Source of the DNA: Mycolicibacter arupensis
GTDB taxonomy: Bacteria > Actinomycetota > Actinomycetes > Mycobacteriales > Mycobacteriaceae
DNA: 64,000 nucleotides
NCBI RefSeq assembly: GCF_002086515.1
Contig: NZ_MVHH01000006.1
Span: 62,001-126,000, forward strand
Direction: 5' to 3'
Part shown: in pieces, positions 57,901-64,000 of the stretch
How the letters are laid out: each line of letters begins with the position of its first letter
How positions within the stretch are numbered: position 1 is the stretch's first letter
Notes under the pieces: model-generated
The model's input: the letters and a program-made list of their open reading frames with translations, nothing else
Database searches by the model: none
Told to the model about the DNA's origin: nothing
Program-made: the position numbers and the translations under genes

Positions 57901-58468
57901 GCTGCGAACACTGTGCCGGGAGCTGGTGCGGACACACCCCGCGGGGCAGGCTCGGCTGCTCGTGGTCGACTACCGGCGCGGCCTGCTGGACGTCGTAGCG
58001 CCTGGGCACCTGGCTGGCTATGCGATGTCTCGGGCCGCGCTGTCCACGCTTTTGCCAGGCCTGATCGATCAGCTGGCCGCGCGAACGCCCGGTGCCGACG
58101 TCGGCCCTGACCAGTTGCGCGCCGGTTCATGGTGGTCCGGGCCGCAGCTGTATGTAGTGGTCGATGATCACCACCTGGTGGCCGCCGGCGCCGGAAATCC
58201 CTTGGCGTCCTTGCTCGAATACCTGCCGCACGCCGGAGAGCTCGGGCTGCACCTCATCGTCGCCTGCCGTGGCGGGGGAGCGGCCCGGTCCATCTATGAG
58301 CCGCTGCTGACCGCACTGACTGATGTGGGCGCTATGACGCTGATGATGGGTAGCGCCATGGAGAGTGCCTGGGGTTCGGCGCGGCCCGCCGCCCTGCCGC
58401 CCGGGCGTGGCACTCTGGTCACCCGTGCCGACGGGGAGCGGCTCGTCCAAGTGGCGTGGGAACCATGA
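54935..58468 (+). CDS. eccC4: ESX-4 type VII secretion ATPase EccC4
   Basis: The FtsK/SpoIIIE-family motor of ESX-4, 1177 residues. Two N-terminal transmembrane helices (about 35-56 and 66-86) precede three ATPase domains. Their P-loops are GATGSGKSE with K415, GAPQSGKST with K735 and GDNECGKTS with K986. Domain 1 has a complete Walker B (LLVIVDEFSEL); domain 2 has VFLVIDGW and domain 3 LYVVVDDHH, both lacking the glutamate, in line with ESX ATPases where the first domain does the work. The stop overlaps the next gene's ATG (ATGA). Confidence 0.95.
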   Translation: MTGPAPTEASPAPPACGDIAVAAPPSVPDAETRMILTRLLPAAMALGMLAVTVVAYRSGAPAARSPLFALFPLTILASALATVFAGRNRSSGNGIDDDRESYLAHLAALREVLADSAIAQRAWARWTHPDPGALWLLADGSRRWERGLGDAEFGSVRVGIGSVTPIRRLVAPALDSVRRVDPITDGALRRFLAAHAAVPDVPIALTVLGPTPLLLEGDTERARGLLRALVCQLAVLHGPDALLITASEGHHPGDWDWLKWLPHHQHLFTSETRPAGRRAVVISDDASGLRIGETGAQGDARRLQVSAAALRDAERHLGCPDYLTLADAVVCARRLAAHRPVDLGGTARGWADLLALGDLDEFDPTAGWAAASGQRLCVPIGMDAQGDPVQLNINEAAEQGSGPHGLCVGATGSGKSEFLRTLVLGMTVRHSPEELNLVLIDFKGGATFLGFEQASHVCAVITNLGQEAPLVQRMRDALAGEVHRRQQQLRDAGAPSIAAYRQTRTAQPQLPALPALLVIVDEFSELLQQHPDLLDTFVAIGRLGRSLGVHLLLASQRLEEGRLRGLESHLSYRVCLKTMSAAESRIVLGTNEAHELPNTPGVGLLRTADGTVRRFQTAYVSRICAPARKGPVAVRPFTAAPRGPVWDATGPGGRTVLQAVLRRLAGHGPAARQIWLPPLGESPALGALIDADQPDLTARVGVVDRPFEQRRSVLALRLDGAAGHVAVVGAPQSGKSTALHTLIAALCATHDATRVAFYCLDFGGGELSATQTLPHVGAVAGVGQPDLVRRVIAEMEGIVVRREAQRAGRIAGEQGPSPDVFLVIDGWAALCREFEVEARIVALAARGLSFRVHVMVAASRWAEVRPALRDLIGTRIELRLGDPAESELDHRQAQRVPQGRPGRGLTRDGMHMLLARPHGWQPMRHPEGAAAPPIRLLPNVVERADLGGDATGLPVLGIEERELGVVAVDFARQPHLLILGDNECGKTSVLRTLCRELVRTHPAGQARLLVVDYRRGLLDVVAPGHLAGYAMSRAALSTLLPGLIDQLAARTPGADVGPDQLRAGSWWSGPQLYVVVDDHHLVAAGAGNPLASLLEYLPHAGELGLHLIVACRGGGAARSIYEPLLTALTDVGAMTLMMGSAMESAWGSARPAALPPGRGTLVTRADGERLVQVAWEP

Positions 58469-59655
58469 GCACCGGGCACCGCGCGGTGATCGAGGCCGGG
58501 CCCGCAACCATTCGCCGGCGATGCTGCGAGGATGCCGAGTCAGCTTATGCCGCAGCGGCGCTGGAGTGGATCGATGACCCGATCGGATTGGCCGACGGCC
58601 AACCGTTTTCCGTGCCAGAGATGCTCGGAGATCTGCTGGACTGCGCGTTGTGGGTCGAGTCAGTCGAACTCATCCACCCGTCATGGTGGCCGGACCGAAG
58701 GGTTCAGCTGTTGGCTGCCGCGGCGGGCGGGCAGGATCGCGAGGTGGTCACCCGATCGCGGGCAGCGGTGCTGGCCAGCGCCTCGCGCGCCACGGTGGTC
58801 GTGGAGATCGCCGCCGGCCTGGTGGCCGTGACCGCATCCGCCGGCGCCGACGTCGTCGCCGAACCGCGCACCGGTGCTCCCGGCGAGGTCGCCGACGCGG
58901 TGGCGGAGCAGACACGAGCGGCGGTACGGCGCCATCCCGGCGCCGTCGTGATCGACGCGCCGGCCGGGATCGACGGGGCCGGGGTCCTGTCGGCGCTGAT
59001 CGAGCAGCGGCTGCCCCCGGAGCTACCGGTGACCGTCGTCGATCAGTTACCGCCTATCCGGGGCAGTTTCGAGGCGCCCATCGCCGAACCAGCCGTCGCC
59101 GAACCGGCCGTCGCCGGTCGCCGGAGACGAGGTGCGTCGGCATCCGTGGTTGGCGCCGCCCTTGCCCTGGCACTGGCGCTTGTGCCGCGACACGACGCGC
59201 GGACGGACACCGCTGCCCCGGTGACCTACCTGGTGGAAAGTCGCGTAGCGGTGCAAGTTCCGGAAGGCTGGGTGACGAGACGAGTGAGTGACGGGCCAGG
59301 TTCGCCCCGAGTCGAGGTGGTCTCACCCACCGCCCCGCAGCTGGTGCTCCATATCACCCAAGCGCCAGCCGTCGGCGACACGCTGACGGCGATCGCGGAA
59401 CCACTGCAGCGGGCCCTGCGACGTGCGGACGCCGAGATGCCCGGAGTATTCGTCGGTTTCGATGCGGCAGGGATCAGCGCTGGGCGGCCCGCGGTGACCT
59501 ACCAGGAGGTTCGCGACGGACGTCACGTCGACTGGGCGATTGTGGTCGATCGTGGCGTGCGCATCGGTATCGGGTGCCAGAGCGAACCGGCAGGCCAGGC
59601 GACCTTACGGGAGGCCTGCGAGGCGGCGGTGCGGTCCGCACACGCCGTCAGCTGA
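58465..59655 (+). CDS. Type VII secretion-associated protein, Rv3446c family
   Basis: This 396-residue protein is found in ESX-4 loci; its role is not established. The N-terminal half (about 1-190) resembles an ASKHA-like fold with VVVEIAAGLVAVTAS, then a short proline-rich and basic linker (RGSFEAPIAEPAVAEPAVAG, GRRRRGAS), a single membrane helix (about 225-240, SVVGAALALALALVP), and an extracytoplasmic domain to the end. ATG 58465 overlaps the eccC4 stop by four bases, so translation is coupled. Confidence 0.8.
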   Translation: MSTGHRAVIEAGPATIRRRCCEDAESAYAAAALEWIDDPIGLADGQPFSVPEMLGDLLDCALWVESVELIHPSWWPDRRVQLLAAAAGGQDREVVTRSRAAVLASASRATVVVEIAAGLVAVTASAGADVVAEPRTGAPGEVADAVAEQTRAAVRRHPGAVVIDAPAGIDGAGVLSALIEQRLPPELPVTVVDQLPPIRGSFEAPIAEPAVAEPAVAGRRRRGASASVVGAALALALALVPRHDARTDTAAPVTYLVESRVAVQVPEGWVTRRVSDGPGSPRVEVVSPTAPQLVLHITQAPAVGDTLTAIAEPLQRALRRADAEMPGVFVGFDAAGISAGRPAVTYQEVRDGRHVDWAIVVDRGVRIGIGCQSEPAGQATLREACEAAVRSAHAVS

Positions 59656-59803
59656 GGCCGGTGTGTAGGTCGCATCCGATACCCGATCAGTGATCGACGA
59701 CCGTGTCCCCTGTTGGCTCGGTCGCCTTCGGCAACGGGAGGGAACCGGACGCGGCCTGATGCCGTCGAACCTCATATCAGTCATAGACCGATTTGGGGGA
59801 GAT

Positions 59804-60130
59804 GTGACCACACCGGCAGGTACCACCACGCTGCACGCCGACTTCGACGCCATGCACGCCATTGCAGCGGCCATCGATGCCGGGAACAGCGAGATCCGGG
59901 GCATGCTGCAGGGGTTCATCGGACGAATTCGGGCCGTACCGCCGTCGGTGTGGTCGGGCCTGGCGGCCGCCCGGTTCCACGATGTCTTGGACCGCTGGAA
60001 CACCGAGGCGCTCAACCTGCATCACGCCCTGGCGCATATCGCCGACACCATCCGCGCTAACGAACGGGTGCTGCGCGAAGTGGCCGAGGCCCACTCGCAC
60101 CACATCGCCGCCGCCGGCGACGGAATCTGA
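59804..60130 (+). CDS. esxU: ESX-4 secreted WXG100-family protein EsxU
   Basis: One of the ESX-4 substrate pair, expected to form a helical-hairpin heterodimer with EsxT. The 108-residue product carries the WXG motif as W50-S51-G52 ([14 protein letters not shown]) between two long helices. The frame opens at 59690, but GTG 59804 after GGGGGAG gives [18 protein letters not shown], matching EsxU orthologues. It lies 148 bp after the T7S-associated gene and 12 bp before esxT. Confidence 0.9.
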   Translation: MTTPAGTTTLHADFDAMHAIAAAIDAGNSEIRGMLQGFIGRIRAVPPSVWSGLAAARFHDVLDRWNTEALNLHHALAHIADTIRANERVLREVAEAHSHHIAAAGDGI

Positions 60131-60142
60131 GCGGCCCGCGAT

Positions 60143-60439
60143 ATGGACGCCGCGCTGTCCTACAACTTCGACGAGATCGACTGCGCCATCCGCCAGGAGA
60201 TCCATGCCACCGCCACCCGGCTCAGCACCGCGCTGGCAGAACTGCGGTCCCAGATCGCACCGTTGCAGCAGGTCTGGACCCGTGAGGCGGCCGAGGCCTA
60301 CCACGCTGAACAGCTCCGATGGCATCAGGCTGTCAGCGCGCTGAACCAGATCCTGGTGCAGCTGGGCAACGCGGTTCGTGACGGCGCGGCGGACGTCGCC
60401 GACGCCGACCGGCGTGCCGCGGGAGCTTGGGGGAGGTAG
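60143..60439 (+). CDS. esxT: ESX-4 secreted WXG100-family protein EsxT
   Basis: This 98-residue partner of EsxU begins MDAALSYNFDEIDCAIRQEI. The turn motif reads W45-T46-R47 (LQQVWTREAAEAYH), so the glycine of WXG is replaced; as I recall M. tuberculosis EsxT has the same WTR, so this is a subfamily trait. YHAEQLRWHQ after it fits the second helix. No classical YxxxD/E secretion tag is seen at the very end. Confidence 0.9.
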   Translation: MDAALSYNFDEIDCAIRQEIHATATRLSTALAELRSQIAPLQQVWTREAAEAYHAEQLRWHQAVSALNQILVQLGNAVRDGAADVADADRRAAGAWGR

Positions 60440-60456
60440 GAGAGGCCACCCCCACA

Positions 60457-60498
60457 CGGTGTGGCCCCGACGGAAGGAGAGCCGACGGGGCCACACCG
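60457..60498 (+). terminator. Hairpin terminator after esxT
   Basis: CGGTGTGGCCCCG (60457-60469) pairs with CGGGGCCACACCG (60486-60498); after an A-A mismatch CGG/CCG extends the stem to the loop AAGGAGAG. Isolates the ESX-4 genes from rplM. Confidence 0.8.
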
Positions 60499-60522
60499 GC
60501 TCGCTGCTGGGGTGACGCCGTT

Positions 60523-60552
60523 TTGACCTGCCCGGATCGCCGCCGGTAGGCT
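60523..60552 (+). promoter_or_regulatory. rplM: Promoter of rplM-rpsI
   Basis: TTGACC (60523-60528), 18-bp spacer, TAGGCT (60547-60552): the best sigma-A-like match seen in the window. The predicted 150-nt leader is rich in inverted repeats (for example around 60630-60690) and could harbour autoregulation, but I recognise no known leader family. Confidence 0.7.
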
Positions 60553-60710
60553 GCTCCGTTGGCGTGCGGTGCCTGCGGGCACAGCGGGTCCTCGGGTCAC
60601 TGTCGGTCGCCGAGAACCACCCGCCGTACACGCCAGACCGACACCCGGCTTGCACCGGGATCCGCAAGAACCGGGAACACCCGGCTCGAGTAAAAGAAGA
60701 GGTAAGCGCT

Positions 60711-61154
60711 GTGCCCACCTATGCGCCGAAGGCGGGTGACACCACGCGTTCGTGGTATGTCATCGACGCCACCGACGTGGTGCTCGGCCGGCTCGCCGTT
60801 GCGGCAGCAACCCTGCTGCGCGGCAAGCACAAGCCGACATTCGCACCGAACGTTGACGGCGGTGACTTCGTCATCATCATCAACGCCGACAAGGTCGCCA
60901 TCAGTGGCGACAAACTGCAGAAGAAGATGGCTTACCGCCACTCGGGCTACCCGGGCGGACTGCGCAAGCGCAGCATCGGTGAGCTGATGGAGACCCGTCC
61001 CGACCGTGTCGTGGAGAAGGCCATCCTCGGGATGATCCCCCACACCAAGCTGGGCCGTCAGATCCAGCGCAAGCTGCACGTCTACGCCGGGCCGGTGCAC
61101 CCGCACACCGCCCAGCAGCCGATCCCGTTCGAAATCAAGCAGGTGGCGCAATGA
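60711..61154 (+). CDS. rplM: 50S ribosomal protein L13 (uL13)
   Basis: This early-assembling 147-residue protein starts with GTG at 60711 ([20 protein letters not shown]) after AAGAAGAGG. It has the conserved [20 protein letters not shown] and [17 protein letters not shown] segments. The frame is open upstream to 60564, but that is leader. The stop overlaps the rpsI ATG (ATGA). Confidence 0.97.
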   Translation: MPTYAPKAGDTTRSWYVIDATDVVLGRLAVAAATLLRGKHKPTFAPNVDGGDFVIIINADKVAISGDKLQKKMAYRHSGYPGGLRKRSIGELMETRPDRVVEKAILGMIPHTKLGRQIQRKLHVYAGPVHPHTAQQPIPFEIKQVAQ

Positions 61155-61654
61155 CCGAGACCGCATTCGAAGGTGCTGAGGCGCCCGAGGTCGACGAAAC
61201 CGTCGAGGTCGTCGAGACCGCAGAGTTCCACGAGGATGTCGCCCCGGCCTACGAGCCGCACGACCTTGGTCGTCCCATCCAGACCGTCGGCCGCCGCAAG
61301 GAGGCCGTGGTGCGGGTGCGCCTGGTGCCCGGCACCGGCAAGTTCGACCTGGACGGGCGCACCCTGGAGGCCTATTTCCCGAACAAGGTGCACCAGCAGC
61401 TGATCAAGGCGCCGCTGGTGACCGTGGACCGGGTGGACGCCTTCGACGTGTACGCCCACCTCGACGGTGGCGGCCCGTCCGGCCAGGCCGGCGCGTTGCG
61501 GCTGGCCCTGGCTCGCGCACTGATCCTGGTCCAGCCCGAAGACCGTCCGGCGCTGAAGAAGGCCGGCTTCCTGACTCGTGACCCGCGGGCCACCGAGCGC
61601 AAGAAGTACGGTCTCAAGAAGGCCCGCAAGGCCCCGCAGTACAGCAAGCGCTGA
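61151..61654 (+). CDS. rpsI: 30S ribosomal protein S9 (uS9) with acidic N-terminal extension
   Basis: S9 contacts the P-site tRNA through its C-terminal KAPQYSKR tail, intact here. The S9 domain starts near residue 40 ([20 protein letters not shown]); the first 38 residues are a Glu/Val-rich extension ([20 protein letters not shown]). Total 167 residues, somewhat longer than the usual 130-150. Coupled to rplM by a 4-bp overlap. Confidence 0.97.
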   Translation: MTETAFEGAEAPEVDETVEVVETAEFHEDVAPAYEPHDLGRPIQTVGRRKEAVVRVRLVPGTGKFDLDGRTLEAYFPNKVHQQLIKAPLVTVDRVDAFDVYAHLDGGGPSGQAGALRLALARALILVQPEDRPALKKAGFLTRDPRATERKKYGLKKARKAPQYSKR

Positions 61655-61681
61655 TCTGCGATTGCACTCTGGCAGCGAGTT

Positions 61682-61713
61682 GGGGGCGCCTTCCGCACGC
61701 GGAAGGTGCCCCC
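61682..61713 (+). terminator. Hairpin terminator after rpsI
   Basis: GGGGGCGCCTTCCGC pairs with GCGGAAGGTGCCCCC (one G-T pair), a 15-bp stem with a two-base tip, followed by GGCTTGCGTTTG. Ends the rplM-rpsI transcript 27 bp past the stop. Confidence 0.8.
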
Positions 61714-61739
61714 GGCTTGCGTTTGAGGGTGCGCGTTCC

Positions 61740-61765
61740 CGGCCCGACACCGGCGTGTCGGGCCG
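61740..61765 (+). other. Second hairpin upstream of glmM
   Basis: CGGCCCGACAC (61740-61750) pairs exactly with GTGTCGGGCCG (61755-61765) around loop CGGC. It may be a back-up terminator or part of the glmM leader; ATG 61800 is 34 bp on, after AAAGGA. Confidence 0.6.
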
Positions 61766-61799
61766 CCCGCGTGCACGCTCGCGGCGATAAAGGATAGTT

Positions 61800-63131
61800 A
61801 TGGGTCGACTTTTCGGCACCGACGGCGTCCGCGGGGTCGCCAACCGCGAATTGACCGTCGAGCTGGCGGTTGCGTTGGGCGGCGCGGCGGCACAGCGGCT
61901 GTCCTCCGGCGCCGGGCGCCGCATTGCCGTTGTGGGCCGTGACCCGCGGGCCAGCGGCGAAATGCTGGAGGCCGCGGTGATCGCCGGCCTGACCAGCCAG
62001 GGCGTTGACGCGCTGCGCACCGGCGTGCTGCCGACACCGGCGGTGGCGTACCTGACCGCCGCCTATGAAGCCGACTTCGGCGTGATGATCTCCGCCTCGC
62101 ACAATCCGATGCCCGACAACGGCATCAAATTCTTCGGCCCCGGTGGCCACAAGCTCGACGACGCCACCGAAGACCAGATCGAAGACCTGGTGGCCGCCGG
62201 CCCCGGTCTGCGACCGATCGGGGCCGACCTGGGCCGGGTGGTCGACGCCGCCGATGCCCTGGACCGCTACTTGAGGCACCTCAGCGATACCCACCCCACC
62301 CGGCTGGACGGGTTGACCGTGGTGGTAGACTGCGCTCACGGCGCGGCCTTCGAGGCGGCGCCACGGGCCTACCAGGCAGCCGGTGCCACGGTGATTGCGA
62401 TCAACGCCGACCCCGATGGGCTCAACATCAACGACGGCTGTGGCTCGACACACCTGGAACCGTTGCGTGACGCGGTGCGCCACCATGGCGCTGATCTGGG
62501 CCTGGCCCACGACGGGGACGCCGACCGATGCCTGGCCGTCGATGCCGAAGGCAACGTGATCGACGGCGACGCCATCATGGTCGTGTTGGCGCTGGCCATG
62601 CGTGACTCCGGCGAGCTGGCCGCCGACACCCTGGTGGCCACCGTCATGAGCAATCTCGGACTGCACCTGGCGATGCGCGAGGCCGGGGTTGCGGTGCACA
62701 CCACCGACGTCGGCGACCGCTACGTCCTGGAGCAACTGCGGGCCGGGGGCTTCACCCTCGGTGGTGAGCAATCCGGTCACATCGTGCTGCCCCAGGTGGC
62801 GACCACCGGCGACGGCATCATCACCGGCCTGCGCCTGATGGCGCGGATGGCGCAGACCGGCACGGGGCTGGCGGCACTGGCCGCGGCTATGCGCACGCTG
62901 CCCCAAGTTCTGATCAATGTCGAGGTCACCGACAAGGCAGAAGCAGTGGGCCATTCGGCGGTCCGAGATGCGGTGCTCAGAGCCACCGAAGAGCTCGGCG
63001 ACACCGGGCGAATTCTGTTGCGCCCATCGGGAACCGAGCAGCTTGTCCGGGTCATGGTTGAGGCCTCCGACGAGCAGACGGCGCGCCGGATCGCGGGCGA
63101 CGTAGCCGATGCGGTGCGCGCCCGGCGCTGA
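61800..63131 (+). CDS. glmM: Phosphoglucosamine mutase
   Basis: The enzyme converts glucosamine-6-phosphate to glucosamine-1-phosphate for UDP-GlcNAc and hence peptidoglycan. The 443-residue alpha-phosphohexomutase has the phosphoserine S100 in [13 protein letters not shown], the metal loop [10 protein letters not shown] (about 236-245), the sugar loop GGEQSGHIV (about 320-328) and the phosphate loop [12 protein letters not shown] near the C-terminus. Follows rplM-rpsI as in M. tuberculosis (Rv3441c, mrsA). Confidence 0.96.
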   Translation: MGRLFGTDGVRGVANRELTVELAVALGGAAAQRLSSGAGRRIAVVGRDPRASGEMLEAAVIAGLTSQGVDALRTGVLPTPAVAYLTAAYEADFGVMISASHNPMPDNGIKFFGPGGHKLDDATEDQIEDLVAAGPGLRPIGADLGRVVDAADALDRYLRHLSDTHPTRLDGLTVVVDCAHGAAFEAAPRAYQAAGATVIAINADPDGLNINDGCGSTHLEPLRDAVRHHGADLGLAHDGDADRCLAVDAEGNVIDGDAIMVVLALAMRDSGELAADTLVATVMSNLGLHLAMREAGVAVHTTDVGDRYVLEQLRAGGFTLGGEQSGHIVLPQVATTGDGIITGLRLMARMAQTGTGLAALAAAMRTLPQVLINVEVTDKAEAVGHSAVRDAVLRATEELGDTGRILLRPSGTEQLVRVMVEASDEQTARRIAGDVADAVRARR

Positions 63132-63182
63132 ACCTCGGTCGCATCGAGGGAACCTCGCTGGTCTGGGCGGCGTCTTACCCGT

Positions 63183-63485
63183 ATGGGAAGACAACAGCTC
63201 CACCTCGACGAATCCGCGTTGCTCGCGGTCGCGGACAGTTACGACGCGACCGCGGCGGAGATCGCGGACGCATGCCGGATCCGTTTGGGCGCCTTGGTAT
63301 TCGACGGCACAGTCGCCGGACGTGACCATGTGAGATCGGGGGAGGCGCTGCGCCGTGCGCTGCAGGCGTGGGGGCCGGAGCTGCTGCGCTGGTCGCGGGC
63401 CGGCACCGAGGTCGCCACGGCGTTGCGCATCGGGCTGGCGCGCTACGGGCAGGCAGTGTCCGCCGCGGCCGAGCGACTGGGCTGA
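63183..63485 (+). CDS. Small helical hypothetical protein, Rv3440c-like
   Basis: This 100-residue mostly helical protein (MGRQQLHLDESALLAVADSY) has no catalytic motif. Size and helix pattern recall ESX-associated EspC/WXG100-like proteins, but W72 is followed by GPE rather than a WXG turn. It starts 51 bp after glmM and its stop is two bases before the next gene, so the two are an operon. Position matches M. tuberculosis Rv3440c. Confidence 0.65.
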   Translation: MGRQQLHLDESALLAVADSYDATAAEIADACRIRLGALVFDGTVAGRDHVRSGEALRRALQAWGPELLRWSRAGTEVATALRIGLARYGQAVSAAAERLG

Positions 63486-63486
63486 C

Positions 63487-64000
63487 GTGGCCCGCAGCCT
63501 CGACGTCTCCGCGCGGCTGACCGAGGGGCGTGAGGCGATCGCCCATACTCAGGCCTACGTATCGGCGTGCCATCGGCTGGGATACCGGCAACCCGGACTG
63601 ACTGACTATGACGGCCAGCTCGCCGAGCAGTTTGACAGTGAGGCCGGCCTGGACCTGGAACTGCTCGACGCTGACTGCGCCGCGCTGGCCGCGTTGGCCG
63701 ACGTCGCCGAGGAGAACCTGCGCATCCAGTGTCGGCAGTTGGTGGAGCTCGCCGCGGCCTGGCGCGGTCCGGGCGCCGAGGCGGCGGCGGAGTTCCTGCG
63801 TCGTCACTGCGCGGCCGCCGAGCGACTGACGGTGCGGTTGCGCGCCGCGGCCACCGTCTGCGGGGCGCTGCGCGATGACCTGTGGCGCTGGGTTGACGCC
63901 AAGGTCACCGCGGTGGTGCGCCTCGATGACCGAGTGGGTGCCCAGCGCCCGGCGTGGTTGGCGGCGGCGCGTGCGATCAGCTCCGGCGCCGATGACACAG
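63487..64000 (+). CDS. Hypothetical protein, Rv3439c-like, N-terminal part (cut by window end)
   Basis: The frame from GTG 63487 (MARSLDVSARLTEGREAIAH) stays open to the window edge, 171 codons. It is Ala/Leu-rich and helical, with WRGPGAEAAAEFLRRHCAAA resembling the W-x-G turn and following helix of WXG100/EspB-like proteins. Overlap-type spacing after the Rv3440c-like gene indicates co-expression. The orthologue in M. tuberculosis is longer (I recall about 467 residues), so roughly a third is visible. Confidence 0.65.
   Translation, partial: MARSLDVSARLTEGREAIAHTQAYVSACHRLGYRQPGLTDYDGQLAEQFDSEAGLDLELLDADCAALAALADVAEENLRIQCRQLVELAAAWRGPGAEAAAEFLRRHCAAAERLTVRLRAAATVCGALRDDLWRWVDAKVTAVVRLDDRVGAQRPAWLAAARAISSGADDT

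Overview
The window is a high-GC actinobacterial chromosome segment from the family Mycobacteriaceae. The mycobacterial signs are concordant: ribosomal proteins with Ala/Lys-rich or Arg/Gly-rich tails, an ESX-4 type VII secretion locus, an AtsA sulfatase with its formylglycine-generating enzyme inserted between rpsQ and rplN, cutinase-like (CULP) proteins, and a very long PGRS glycine-rich protein. Gene order matches what I remember of two separate regions of M. tuberculosis H37Rv (about Rv0700-Rv0753c and Rv3465-Rv3439c). Here they are joined in one segment, as I recall for M. smegmatis, so this looks like the ancestral arrangement. Species cannot be fixed from the window; a PGRS protein without a PE domain would fit the M. 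terrae (Mycolicibacter) group, but that is a guess.

Layout. 1-5299: S10 operon (end of rpsJ, rplC-D-W-B, rpsS, rplV, rpsC, rplP, rpmC, rpsQ), closed by a strong hairpin terminator. 5471-8693: arylsulfatase and its activating enzyme. 8731-10046: an IS30-family insertion sequence with two frameshifts, sitting between inverted copies of a structured 3'-end element. 10239-12473: an orphan phosphate-binding lipoprotein and a DUF4436 membrane protein. 12709-16891: spc operon (rplN to rplO). 16995-27138: sppA, a serine beta-lactamase-like esterase, the 1658-residue PGRS protein, and two tandem SAM methyltransferases. 27469-30164: secY-adk-map.

30179-35660: an accessory block with a type III polyketide synthase plus ICMT-type methyltransferase (a phenolic-lipid style pair), a MarR regulator, a GAF histidine kinase with a NarL-type regulator, a HAD-like protein and an exported L,D-transpeptidase-like protein. 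35675-39283: mmsA-fadE9-mmsB (valine/propionate catabolism), with an 18-bp perfect palindrome over the promoter. 39404-44873: rmlB-rmlC (rhamnose for the arabinogalactan linker), a MarR/DUF1398 divergent pair with an operator, an F420-type oxidoreductase, and an NfeD-flotillin pair. 45176-49776: infA, rpmJ and the alpha operon (rpsM-rpsK-rpsD-rpoA-rplQ) with truA. 49777-60439: two cutinase-like enzymes and ESX-4 (eccB4, mycP4, eccD4, eccC4, a T7S-associated protein, esxU, esxT). 60711-64000: rplM-rpsI, glmM and two small ESX-neighbourhood genes, the last cut by the window edge.

The backbone is translation and cell-envelope housekeeping. The accessory insertions (sulfatase pair, IS30, pstS, esterase plus PGRS, PKS plus methyltransferase) all lie at the seams between ribosomal operons. 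The observations most worth following are the PE-less, signal-peptide-bearing PGRS protein with its roughly 227-residue super-repeat, the shortened EccB4 and EccD4, the PKS/ICMT cassette, and the palindromic element flanking the IS.
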